Source: Cellvibrionaceae bacterium (GTDB taxonomy: Bacteria; Pseudomonadota; Gammaproteobacteria; Pseudomonadales; Cellvibrionaceae). Taken from it: a stretch of 13,353 bases of DNA. The stretch lies in the NCBI GenBank assembly GCA_021151615.1, contig JAGKXA010000115.1:1-13353 (forward strand), given 5' to 3'. The number at the start of each line of letters is the position of its first letter. Position 1 is the stretch's first letter. The notes under the pieces are model-generated. The model worked only from the letters and a program-made list of their open reading frames with translations. It made no database searches and was not told the DNA's origin. A program made the translations under genes and the position numbers. Below are positions 7,003 to 13,353 of the stretch, piece by piece.

Positions 7003-7900
7003 AGTGATCCACCAGGAGAATTAAAAACAACACCATCAAGTGCACAATCGAAAAACGAAACGTTTTCATCGCCGACTCAGCATCAGCATGGAATTTCAAT
7101 TGCCAGGCATGAGCGATAAATTTCACGCTCAACACCACTGCCCCCAGCAAATAAATTACTCCACTCATACCCACCAGATAAGGCAATAAACAGACTACCG
7201 CCAGCAACAGGGTATAAAGCAAAATCAGTGTTTTGGTAAATTCAATCCCGTGGGTGACAGGCAACATAGGAATGCCCGCGCGCGCATAATCATTAACACG
7301 ATGTATGGCTAGCGCCCAAAAATGGGGAGGCGTCCAGGTAAAGACAATCATCATCAGCAGTATTGACTCACCACTTACCTGCCCGGTCATTGCACTCCAA
7401 CCCAACACCGGCGGCAAGGCACCGGCGATACCGCCTATTACAATATTTTGTGGTGTTGCGCGTTTTAATAGCAGGGTATAAACCACGGCATAACCAAATA
7501 AACCTAACAACGTTAGCCAGGCAGTAAGCCAGTTGATGCCGAGCGATAAAATGGCAAAACCAGTGATTGCCAGAGTACACGCAAAAGTTACCGCTTGAGT
7601 GGTAGACAACCGCCCTTTAGGTAAGGGCCGCATATGGGTGCGCGCCATTTGTGCATCAATTTTTTGATCCAACACCTGGTTGAATGCGGCAGCGGCAGCA
7701 GAAACCAAACCAATACCGACACAAGCGAAAAAAATTTTTAGGAAATTTGGCAAACCGGGAGTGGCAAGCATCATACCCACCCAGGCAGTCAGGACTAATA
7801 ACGCAACGACTTTGGGTTTTGTCAGGTGATAGTAATCGCGACACAGCAATAAAAATTCCCTGCGCACATTGTGTGGCAATAATAATTTTACACTGGCCAT
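6968..7900 (-). CDS. ctaB/cyoE: Protoheme IX farnesyltransferase (heme O synthase)
   Basis: This inner-membrane UbiA-family prenyltransferase adds farnesyl diphosphate to protoheme to make heme O, the precursor of heme A. The 310 residues contain the first prenyl-diphosphate motif NQVLDQKID (74-82) followed by RTHMRPLPKG (87-96), and the second region HRVNDYARAGIPMLPV (200-215). Around nine hydrophobic segments are visible. I chose the ATG at 7900 because GGAGG sits four bases upstream. The frame is open to a TTG at 7921, but that start has no ribosome site. The gene follows ctaA by 24 bases and overlaps the PCu(A)C gene. In an aa3 locus the symbol ctaB is apt; cyoE is the usual database name. 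Confidence 0.96.
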   Translation of the reverse strand: MASVKLLLPHNVRREFLLLCRDYYHLTKPKVVALLVLTAWVGMMLATPGLPNFLKIFFACVGIGLVSAAAAAFNQVLDQKIDAQMARTHMRPLPKGRLSTTQAVTFACTLAITGFAILSLGINWLTAWLTLLGLFGYAVVYTLLLKRATPQNIVIGGIAGALPPVLGWSAMTGQVSGESILLMMIVFTWTPPHFWALAIHRVNDYARAGIPMLPVTHGIEFTKTLILLYTLLLAVVCLLPYLVGMSGVIYLLGAVVLSVKFIAHAWQLKFHADAESAMKTFRFSIVHLMVLFLILLVDHYAYWNIQMLVP

Positions 7901-7904
7901 AACA

Positions 7905-7909
7905 CCTCC
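7905..7909 (-). promoter_or_regulatory. Ribosome binding site fixing the ctaB start
   Basis: GGAGG on the minus strand lies four bases before the ATG at 7900. It favours this start over the upstream in-frame TTG at 7921, which would put the ribosome site inside the coding sequence. Confidence 0.8.
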
Positions 7910-7918
7910 CCGACCAAT

Positions 7919-7963
7919 CAATAGTTATTGATTAGTAACTGATTGATTGGCAACTGATTGACT
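7919..7963 (-). repeat. 15-base tandem repeat spanning the end of ctaA
   Basis: On the minus strand three 15-base units run 7963-7949, 7948-7934 and 7933-7919. The first two differ at only three positions. The third is degenerate but keeps the AATCAAT start and supplies the ctaA stop codon. They encode SQSVA, NQSVT and NQ-stop, a low-complexity C-terminal tail with a period of five residues. Confidence 0.75.
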
Positions 7964-9007
7964 CGCACCCATAACCGCTTTCGTTACCGGTTTTTCAGTT
8001 AATGCACCCGTGCGAGTGCGCAGGTGCAATTGCCGAATAAATACCAGCGTTAACATCAACAAATTCGCCGCCACCAAATTATGAGCAACGGCATTTGCCA
8101 GTGGCAGCTGCCAATAAATATTGGCAACACCCAAACTAATTTGGGTAGCCAGTAACAAGCCAATCATCAACACCAGCCGCTGTACACCCGGTGTTTGCGC
8201 TTTACGCCAGCAACACACCAGCAACACCGCAAATATCAGTGTCGTTATCATGGCACCTACGCGGTGAGCCACGTGAATGCTCATGCGCGCATCGTGAGAC
8301 AAAACACCGAATTCATAAGTCTCGTGCCCTAGCGGTAAATGAAAAATGGATTCGAGTGAAAAACGTGCCTGCCACCCCGCTTCACAGATTGGCAACTGCG
8401 TACACACCAACGCAGCATAATTTGCAGAAGTCCAGCCACCCAATGCTACTTGCATCAGTAAAGCAGCCAGCGCCAAATAGGCCAGAGGCAAGTAGTGTCT
8501 GAGATGAGGCTCAACGGCAAGGGGAGATTGTGCGCAATGAATATCCACGCGCAACAACGCCAATGAACCCAGTAAAAAAAATCCGCCCAGCAAATGCGCC
8601 ATCACCACCAGCGGAATTAAATTCAAAGTGACTGTCCACATTCCCAACAGGGCTTGCATGATTATTAATGCCAGCAACAGCGCACCAAACTTACGCCAGC
8701 GTTTAATCACCAGAGTGAGAACAAATATTCCCACCACCACCAGCCCAAGCAAGCCGGCAATATAGCGATGCAACATTTCATTGTGCGCTTTGTGTGGTTC
8801 AACTACAGCATCAGGAAATTTTTGTTGGATTTCAGCGATATGTTCCTCGTGCAACGGGGCAGTCAGTTTTCCATAACAGCCGGGCCAATCCGGGCAGCCA
8901 AGCCCAGCATCAGTTAAGCGCGTGTAAGCGCCCAAGCCAATCACCACCAGGGCTAACAAAATAGCAATATTCACCAGACGCCGAAATACAATAGTCGCCG
9001 AACTCAT
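7925..9007 (-). CDS. ctaA: Heme A synthase (CtaA/COX15)
   Basis: CtaA oxidises the C8 methyl of heme O to the formyl group of heme A in the inner membrane. The 360 residues show eight likely helices in two similar halves. The heme-ligand histidine candidates are His80 (EMLHRY), His138 (MAHLLGG), His248 (HVAHRVGA) and His309 (VAHNLVAA). Loop cysteine pairs are GCPDWPGC (Cys38, Cys44) and CTQLPIC (Cys202, Cys208). The start ATG at 9007 overlaps the stop of the preceding gene by four bases (ATGA), and GGAG lies seven bases upstream, so translation is likely coupled. The last dozen residues are a short five-residue repeat that ends the protein. The next gene, ctaB, makes the substrate. Confidence 0.96.
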   Translation of the reverse strand: MSSATIVFRRLVNIAILLALVVIGLGAYTRLTDAGLGCPDWPGCYGKLTAPLHEEHIAEIQQKFPDAVVEPHKAHNEMLHRYIAGLLGLVVVGIFVLTLVIKRWRKFGALLLALIIMQALLGMWTVTLNLIPLVVMAHLLGGFFLLGSLALLRVDIHCAQSPLAVEPHLRHYLPLAYLALAALLMQVALGGWTSANYAALVCTQLPICEAGWQARFSLESIFHLPLGHETYEFGVLSHDARMSIHVAHRVGAMITTLIFAVLLVCCWRKAQTPGVQRLVLMIGLLLATQISLGVANIYWQLPLANAVAHNLVAANLLMLTLVFIRQLHLRTRTGALTEKPVTKAVMGASQSVANQSVTNQ

Positions 9008-9555
9008 AAACGACTCCGGTCATAATTAAATAGGCGCAATAAATCGCTGCGTACATCGGCAGCAACTTGCGTGGCTACAGAATTAGTCAAGGGATAACGC
9101 AAAAGCACAATTCCCTTTTGGTTAATAATGACAAACTGGTTATTCAATAAATCCAGAGCAAAATCTGTTGTTGCAACAGACTTTAATTCGGTAGGAACAA
9201 GTATCATTTTTAACGCGGAAAATTGCTGCTTCAGGGGCGCAAGATTTGTTTGATTACCAGTTACCAACATAACTTGTACGCCTAGTTGTTTACGCCCTAA
9301 TCCGGTGTAGAGCTGTTGCAGCAGTGTCAGTGCACGTTCGCACTCTTGAGCACAAGTTTGCGAACTTACATAGGCTACGGTCCAATGCAAATCGCCCCTT
9401 TCAAGTGCAGGAATTAACTTCACCTCCTGCGTCAGCCACTGGCCTTTATTCGTTGCCCCACCTGCAAACCAACCCATGGACAAGCTTAATTTCGCCGCCG
9501 CGAAAGGTACCAGCGCACACAGAGAAAACAGCAAAAAGAAATTACGTGCCTTCAT
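9004..9555 (-). CDS. Oxidase-locus SCO-like protein with CxxxC motif, function unproven
   Basis: This 183-residue protein has one N-terminal hydrophobic segment (about 5-22) that could be a signal peptide or anchor, then a soluble domain. VAYVSSQTCAQECERAL (about 60-76) carries Cys68 and Cys72 as CxxxC. This is followed by VMLVTGN (95-101) and FVIINQKGIVLLRYP (141-155), an order that recalls SCO/thioredoxin folds. The third copper ligand histidine of SCO has no visible counterpart. The ATG at 9555 has AGGAG eight bases upstream; the open frame extends further but without a ribosome site. It lies one base after SURF1 and overlaps ctaA by four. From memory, the Pseudomonas aa3 locus has an uncharacterised gene at the same place. 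A role in thiol or copper handling for oxidase assembly is inference. Confidence 0.85.
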   Translation of the reverse strand: MKARNFFLLFSLCALVPFAAAKLSLSMGWFAGGATNKGQWLTQEVKLIPALERGDLHWTVAYVSSQTCAQECERALTLLQQLYTGLGRKQLGVQVMLVTGNQTNLAPLKQQFSALKMILVPTELKSVATTDFALDLLNNQFVIINQKGIVLLRYPLTNSVATQVAADVRSDLLRLFNYDRSRL

Positions 9556-9556
9556 G

Positions 9557-10417
9557 CTAGTGACTCCTGACTGATGCCTTATTTTCAGGTAATGAATTAT
9601 TTGACGATGTTTTTGTGGGCATCCCTTCTGCAGGAATTGCCGCCGCAATTGATTTTGGGTTGTTCACAGTCTCATAGCGATAGGCGGTTTCGCGCGAGCA
9701 AGCTAGCCCCACCAGCAATGCAGCAAGTGCCAGCAATAACCATTGCAGGGCGTACGCCTTGTGTCGCTCAGGGGGTAATACTACCGGACGATAGTGAACA
9801 AAAAAGGGAGAACCCTGCTGCGCATAGATAAGCCCCGGCACCAATTTCCCCGGTAAGTAGTGCGCAAGTAGCAGGTTATCTATTTTCTGTATGCGCATGG
9901 GCCAACGCCCCTGATCTTCCAGATTTTTTCCGAGCAACAACGCATCGGAACGCGCGCGATAAACACCATGCACATCAACATCAGCGAGAATGTGGAGTGC
10001 GGGTAATTCTGTGCGTGACAGAGGTGCAGCAATCCACCCGAGATTTACCAATACTATTGGCGATGATGGTACAGATACTTCCTGCACAGGAATAATTACA
10101 TCGTAACCGGGACGCCCCTTCACCAACTGGTTATCCAGCAACCACACATAGGGAGAAATCCAACGCGCGGTAAAAGCGACTGATGCTCCATCCTGCAAGA
10201 GTAAATTAGTTCCACCTTGTGCGTGCGTTAGCAATCCGTTCAATGAGGTTGCTGGCTGCGCTTGCCAGCGCGCAAGCTGATCCAGGCTCTGTTGTTTTTG
10301 TGCAGCCCGCTGCCATTGCCAATAAGACAGTGACAACAAAATCGCAACAACCAACAAATTAATGATTACCCAATACCAATGAACTACCCAGTTGCGTTTA
10401 AAGACTATAATGGTCAT
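9557..10417 (-). CDS. SURF1-family cytochrome oxidase assembly protein
   Basis: SURF1 proteins sit in the inner membrane and help insert heme a into subunit I. The roughly 286 residues have the family plan: one helix near the N-terminus, a large periplasmic domain, and a second helix (ALQWLLLALAALLVGLA). Conserved-looking blocks are LDNQLVKGRPGYDVIIPV and IVLVNLGWI in the middle and KAYALQWLLLA before the last helix. The tail after the last helix is about 45 residues, longer than I expect, and rich in Ser, Asn and Pro. Two ATGs are possible, 10426 and 10417. I chose 10417 because a weak GGA lies eight bases upstream, while 10426 has none. The gene is divergent from the DUF2909 gene, whose start is about 20 bases away. 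Confidence 0.92.
   Translation of the reverse strand: MTIIVFKRNWVVHWYWVIINLLVVAILLSLSYWQWQRAAQKQQSLDQLARWQAQPATSLNGLLTHAQGGTNLLLQDGASVAFTARWISPYVWLLDNQLVKGRPGYDVIIPVQEVSVPSSPIVLVNLGWIAAPLSRTELPALHILADVDVHGVYRARSDALLLGKNLEDQGRWPMRIQKIDNLLLAHYLPGKLVPGLIYAQQGSPFFVHYRPVVLPPERHKAYALQWLLLALAALLVGLACSRETAYRYETVNNPKSIAAAIPAEGMPTKTSSNNSLPENKASVRSH
9564..9568 (-). promoter_or_regulatory. Ribosome binding site fixing the start of the CxxxC protein
   Basis: AGGAG on the minus strand lies eight bases before the ATG at 9555 and overlaps the last codons of the SURF1 gene. It supports this start over the longer open frame reaching 9648. Confidence 0.7.
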
Positions 10418-10440
10418 GTCACACATCCGCGGAGCCGATT

Positions 10441-10650
10441 ATGCTCACTAAAATTATTCTGATTGCGCTGTTGTTACTCGTGATTATCAGTTTGTTCCAG
10501 GCACTCTATGTCATGATGAAAAATGACAATGCAGCTCCCAGAATGTCCAAATTTTTAGGCCGCCGTCTGATATTTTCAGCGCTGGTTGTACTGGCAATCT
10601 TGATACTCCTTGCCACCGGGGTAATTACTCCCAACCCACGTCCATACTAA
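10441..10650 (+). CDS. Twin transmembrane helix small protein (DUF2909)
   Basis: This 69-residue protein consists of two hydrophobic helices (about 4-25 and 45-63) joined by a short charged loop with KNDNAAPRMSKFLGRRL. This matches the DUF2909 twin-helix family that is typically encoded in proteobacterial aa3-oxidase loci. The ATG at 10441 has CGGAG about six bases upstream. It is the only plus-strand gene between coxIII and SURF1 and so interrupts the minus-strand series. Its start is 14-23 bases from the SURF1 start, so the two 5' regions overlap. The function is unknown; a small accessory subunit or assembly factor of the oxidase is a guess from location alone. Confidence 0.88.
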   Translation: MLTKIILIALLLLVIISLFQALYVMMKNDNAAPRMSKFLGRRLIFSALVVLAILILLATGVITPNPRPY

Positions 10651-10691
10651 AATTTTAAAAAATTAACCCCAATTTTCCTGGCGATAAACAA

Positions 10692-10713
10692 CGATTGTGA
10701 TAATTCACAATCG
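10692..10713 (-). terminator. Perfect 9-bp hairpin directly after the coxIII stop codon
   Basis: CGATTGTGA and TCACAATCG pair perfectly around a four-base loop, starting at the base next to the coxIII stop codon. On the minus strand the hairpin is followed by TTGTTTAT, a short imperfect T-rich stretch, so it may act as a weak terminator, an attenuator or an mRNA 3'-end stabiliser. On the plus strand, after DUF2909, no T tract follows. Confidence 0.55.
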
Positions 10714-11580
10714 CTATAGCACATACACAAACACAAACAGGTTTAACCAAACTACATCCACAAAATGCCAATACCAGGCCGCCGCCTGAAAACCAAAATG
10801 ACGCTCAGACGTAAAGTGGCCTTTTACCGCAATGCGTAAAAAAATCACCGTCAGGAATATCGCCCCAAGGGTTACGTGCAACCCATGAAATCCGGTGAGT
10901 AAAAAGAAAGTATTGCCATACACACCGGAATCCAAGCGCAACCCCAATTCTTCATAGGCGTGGAAATATTCGTGACCTTGTAAGGCTAAAAAGCAAGCGC
11001 CAAGAATAATGGTCAACATCAGGAAAAAGCCCAATTGCGCCGGCTTCTTTTGCTCAATCCCCATGTGGGCAAACTGCAAAGTAATGGATGAGACCAACAA
11101 AATAATAGTGTTTAGCAACGGAATTCCATCCCAAGGCATAGCTTGGGTTTCTAGGCCAGCAGGCGTTTTCACCAGCGGCCAAAACGCTTCAAAGTTTGGC
11201 CAGAGAATTTCCGCGGTCATGGCATTATTTCCCGCACCATCAAGCCAGGGTACCGAAATAATGCGCGCATAAAAAAGTGCACCGAAAAATGCGGCGAAGA
11301 ACATCACTTCTGAAAAAATAAACCAGCTCATTCCCTGACGAAACGATTGATCCATTTGCGCGCTGTAAAGTCCATTCATGGACTCTTCAATCACATTGGC
11401 AAACCAGCCAAACAACATAATCAACAGCAAACCAAAACCGGCAATAAGCGCGAGCGCGCCCCAGAGGTTGTCATTCACCCAGTGGGCGGCACCGTTGGCC
11501 ATTAAAAATAACGCGATGGCACCTACAATCGGCCAATAGCTATGGTGCGGAACATAGTAGTGTTGGTAACTGGCACTCAT
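10714..11580 (-). CDS. coxIII/ctaE: Cytochrome c oxidase subunit III
   Basis: Subunit III is a multi-helix core subunit of the aa3 oxidase in the inner membrane that stabilises the proton-uptake side of subunit I. The 288 residues have seven likely helices. Recognisable blocks are the N-terminal HHSYWPIVGAI, then GMSWFIFSEVMFFAAFFGA with the conserved glutamate of the family, ALQGHEYFHA, LTGFHGLHVTLGAIFL, and the C-terminal AAAWYWHFVDVVWLNLF. An in-frame GTG exists at 11601, but the ATG at 11580 has GGAGG six bases upstream and begins MSASYQHYYVP, a normal start for this subunit. It follows ctaG by 39 bases. A hairpin begins right after its stop codon. Confidence 0.97.
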   Translation of the reverse strand: MSASYQHYYVPHHSYWPIVGAIALFLMANGAAHWVNDNLWGALALIAGFGLLLIMLFGWFANVIEESMNGLYSAQMDQSFRQGMSWFIFSEVMFFAAFFGALFYARIISVPWLDGAGNNAMTAEILWPNFEAFWPLVKTPAGLETQAMPWDGIPLLNTIILLVSSITLQFAHMGIEQKKPAQLGFFLMLTIILGACFLALQGHEYFHAYEELGLRLDSGVYGNTFFLLTGFHGLHVTLGAIFLTVIFLRIAVKGHFTSERHFGFQAAAWYWHFVDVVWLNLFVFVYVL

Positions 11581-11586
11581 GGGATA

Positions 11587-11591
11587 CCTCC
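11587..11591 (-). promoter_or_regulatory. Ribosome binding site fixing the coxIII start
   Basis: GGAGG on the minus strand lies six bases before the ATG at 11580. It excludes the longer GTG-initiated reading at 11601, which would contain this site. Confidence 0.8.
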
Positions 11592-11619
11592 ATTCGTACA
11601 CTGGATTAGCACAATGAAG

Positions 11620-12159
11620 CTAACGGCTCGCCGTTTGCCCCTGACTTTTGTACAAGCGATAGGATAAGGTAATCGTGGAATATTCCGCCGGTAATTGCGG
11701 ATCTATATAAAACTGCACCGGCATGGATTTTTCGCCGTGGGCATCCAACGGTTGCTCGGTAAAACAAAAGCATTCAATTTTTTTAAAGTAGCGTGCTGCA
11801 GCACCCGGTGACACCGAAGGAACAGCGCGCGCAACCATCGCGTGGGAGGATAAATTCTTTACTCTAAAATTCACAATTTTTACCGCCCCGGGATTCAATT
11901 CGATCGAACTTATTTCAGGCGCAAAATTCCAGGGAATAGAGTCGTCGCGGTTGGCAATAAATTCCACTTTAATTACGCGGTTTTTGTCGACGCCTAGTGA
12001 AGGAGCTGCCGCCGCCGCAGCGGTTTTTCCATTTAATCCGGTCAAACGGCAAAAGACATCGTACAGGGGAACCAGCGCGAAGCCGAACAGAAACATGGCT
12101 ACGCAAACCAACATAAGTTTGCGCAACAAAGCTTTGTGCGAAACCGTTTGATTTGTCAT
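11620..12159 (-). CDS. ctaG: Cytochrome c oxidase assembly protein CtaG/Cox11
   Basis: Cox11-type CtaG delivers copper to the CuB site of subunit I. It has one N-terminal membrane helix (about 11-32) and a periplasmic immunoglobulin-like domain. The 179 residues show VPLYDVFCRLTGLNGKT (30-46) with Cys37 just after the helix, and the copper motif IECFCFTEQPL (128-138) with Cys130 and Cys132. The typical QFYIDPQLP follows near 149-157. The ATG at 12159 has GGGAG eight bases upstream. A TTG at 12189 would add ten residues but lacks a ribosome site. The gene lies between coxI and coxIII, the standard order in proteobacterial aa3 loci. A run of seven alanines (47-52 region) after the helix is probably a flexible linker. 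Confidence 0.96.
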   Translation of the reverse strand: MTNQTVSHKALLRKLMLVCVAMFLFGFALVPLYDVFCRLTGLNGKTAAAAAAPSLGVDKNRVIKVEFIANRDDSIPWNFAPEISSIELNPGAVKIVNFRVKNLSSHAMVARAVPSVSPGAAARYFKKIECFCFTEQPLDAHGEKSMPVQFYIDPQLPAEYSTITLSYRLYKSQGQTASR

Positions 12160-12167
12160 TGCCTTCA

Positions 12168-12172
12168 CTCCC
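12168..12172 (-). promoter_or_regulatory. Ribosome binding site supporting the ctaG start
   Basis: GGGAG on the minus strand lies eight bases before the ATG at 12159, with a second purine stretch (AAGG) closer in. It favours this ATG over the upstream TTG at 12189. Confidence 0.6.
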
Positions 12173-12204
12173 AATCGATTAACGCTCAACGAACGATAAG
12201 AACA

Positions 12205-13353
12205 CTAGTGCCTGATCTCAGGTTTAATTGTCGGAGGTGTCTGAAAAGTGTGATAGGGCGCAGGTGATGGAATTTCCCACTCCAGGCCATAAGCGCCTTC
12301 CCATACTTGTGTGCTGGCTTTAACGCCCTTGCGCCTGATACAGCGAAATACCACCGCTACAAACAGTAATTGCGATAACCCAAATAAAAATCCACCGATA
12401 CTGATAAACGCATTCATATCCGCAAACTGCAGTGCGTAATCCGGAATACGACGCGGCATTCCTGCCAAACCCACAAAGTGCATGGGGAAAAACAACAGGT
12501 TTACCGAAATCAGTGAGCACCAGAAATGCCACTGCCCAAGACGTTCGCTGTACATAACGCCGGTCCACTTGGGAATCCAGAAATACACGCCCGCAATAAT
12601 TCCAAACAAGGCACCGGTTACTAACACATAGTGAAAATGCGCTACAACAAAATAAGTATCCTGGTATTGAAAATCTGCCGGTGTAATCGCCAGCATCAAA
12701 CCGGATAAACCACCAATGGTAAACAATACGATAAAGGCAATAGCAAACATCATCGGTGTTTCAAAGGTCATGGCACCGCGCCACATGGTCGCCACCCAGT
12801 TAAATACTTTTACACCGGTAGGAACTGCAATCAGCATAGTGGTGTACATAAAAAATAGTTCGGCGGCGACTGGCATACCAGTGGTAAACATATGATGCGC
12901 CCACACAATAAAGGAGAGAAACGCAATGCTCGCTGTGGCAATCACCATGGAGTCATAGCCGAACAGGGGTTTGCGTGCGAAGCAGGGAATAATGCTGGAG
13001 ACAATGCCGAAGGCCGGCAAAATCATAATGTAAACTTCGGGGTGACCAAAGAACCAGAAAATGTGCTGGAACATCACCGGGTCACCGCCGCCAGCCGCAT
13101 TAAAAAAACTGGTACCAAAATATTTATCGGTCAGCACCATAGTGACAACACCCGCCAATACCGGCATAACGGCAATTAATAAAAATGCCGTAATTAACCA
13201 GGTCCACACGAAGAGCGGCAAACGCATCCAGGTCATACCTGGTGCACGTAAATTAAAAATGGTGACGATAATATTCATCGCGCCCATGATCGAAGAAATG
13301 CCCATCATATGCACAGCAAATACAAAAAATGCCGTGCTATCGTTGGAATACGT
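12205..13353 (-). CDS. coxI/ctaD: Cytochrome c oxidase subunit I (partial, 5' end outside window)
   Basis: This is the catalytic subunit of the aa3-type oxidase, which reduces oxygen at heme a3/CuB and pumps protons. The 382 visible residues are the C-terminal part; about 140-150 N-terminal residues lie beyond the right edge, and the frame is open to position 13353. Counting from the first visible residue, GHPEVY (103-108) gives the CuB histidine His104, the proton-path glutamate Glu106 and the cross-linked tyrosine Tyr108. HH at 153-154 gives two more CuB ligands, TGVKVFNW has the K-channel lysine Lys182, and AHFHYVL gives the heme ligands His239 and His241. All key residues for an A1-type heme-copper oxidase are present. 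ctaG starts 45 bases after its stop. Confidence 0.98.
   Translation of the reverse strand, partial: TYSNDSTAFFVFAVHMMGISSIMGAMNIIVTIFNLRAPGMTWMRLPLFVWTWLITAFLLIAVMPVLAGVVTMVLTDKYFGTSFFNAAGGGDPVMFQHIFWFFGHPEVYIMILPAFGIVSSIIPCFARKPLFGYDSMVIATASIAFLSFIVWAHHMFTTGMPVAAELFFMYTTMLIAVPTGVKVFNWVATMWRGAMTFETPMMFAIAFIVLFTIGGLSGLMLAITPADFQYQDTYFVVAHFHYVLVTGALFGIIAGVYFWIPKWTGVMYSERLGQWHFWCSLISVNLLFFPMHFVGLAGMPRRIPDYALQFADMNAFISIGGFLFGLSQLLFVAVVFRCIRRKGVKASTQVWEGAYGLEWEIPSPAPYHTFQTPPTIKPEIRH

Noticed and set aside
13312..13314. GTG at 13314 as the start of coxI
   Set aside because: The frame stays open to the window edge and the upstream residues (TYSNDSTAFFVFA) match the interior of subunit I, so the gene is cut by the window.

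Overview
The window looks like chromosomal housekeeping DNA from a free-living aerobic gammaproteobacterium. The GC content is moderate. The gene set and order of the cytochrome oxidase block resemble the aa3-oxidase locus of Pseudomonas and of the Cellvibrio group, as I remember those loci. A Cellvibrio-like organism fits, but the genus is inference only. I see no tRNA, rRNA, CRISPR array, insertion sequence or phage gene.

Region 1 (1-630, minus strand) is the 5' two thirds of argC (arginine synthesis), cut by the window edge. A 231-base divergent intergenic gap separates it from region 2 (862-4971, plus strand), a tight run clc - hemJ - thiE - hemL. This run encodes a CLC-type chloride transporter with altered ion-path motifs, an oxygen-independent-type protoporphyrinogen oxidase, thiamine-phosphate synthase and glutamate-1-semialdehyde aminomutase. 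The run ends at a strong two-way terminator hairpin (4988-5036). A Yip1-family membrane protein gene (5058-5657, minus) uses the same terminator from the other side.

Region 3 (5898-13353) holds a cytochrome c oxidase locus read on the minus strand. In transcription order it is coxI (ctaD, 5' end beyond the window), ctaG/cox11 and coxIII (ctaE), then SURF1, a small CxxxC membrane or periplasmic protein, ctaA (heme A synthase), ctaB/cyoE (heme O synthase), a PCu(A)C copper chaperone and a SCO1/SenC protein. Between coxIII and SURF1 lies one gene on the opposite strand, a 69-residue twin-helix DUF2909 protein. From SURF1 to SCO the genes overlap or nearly touch, which suggests translational coupling.

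The parts fit together. HemL and HemJ act at the start and near the end of protoheme synthesis. CtaB and CtaA turn protoheme into heme O and heme A. PCu(A)C, SCO and CtaG deliver copper to the CuA and CuB sites, and SURF1 helps place heme a. CoxI and CoxIII are core enzyme subunits. CoxII is not in the window and is probably just beyond the right edge.

I did not find a clearly new biological system. The points most worth checking are the CLC protein with a valine at the proton-glutamate position, the SCO-like CxxxC protein without a visible copper histidine, the antisense DUF2909 gene inside the oxidase locus, and a 15-base repeat that spans the ctaA stop codon.
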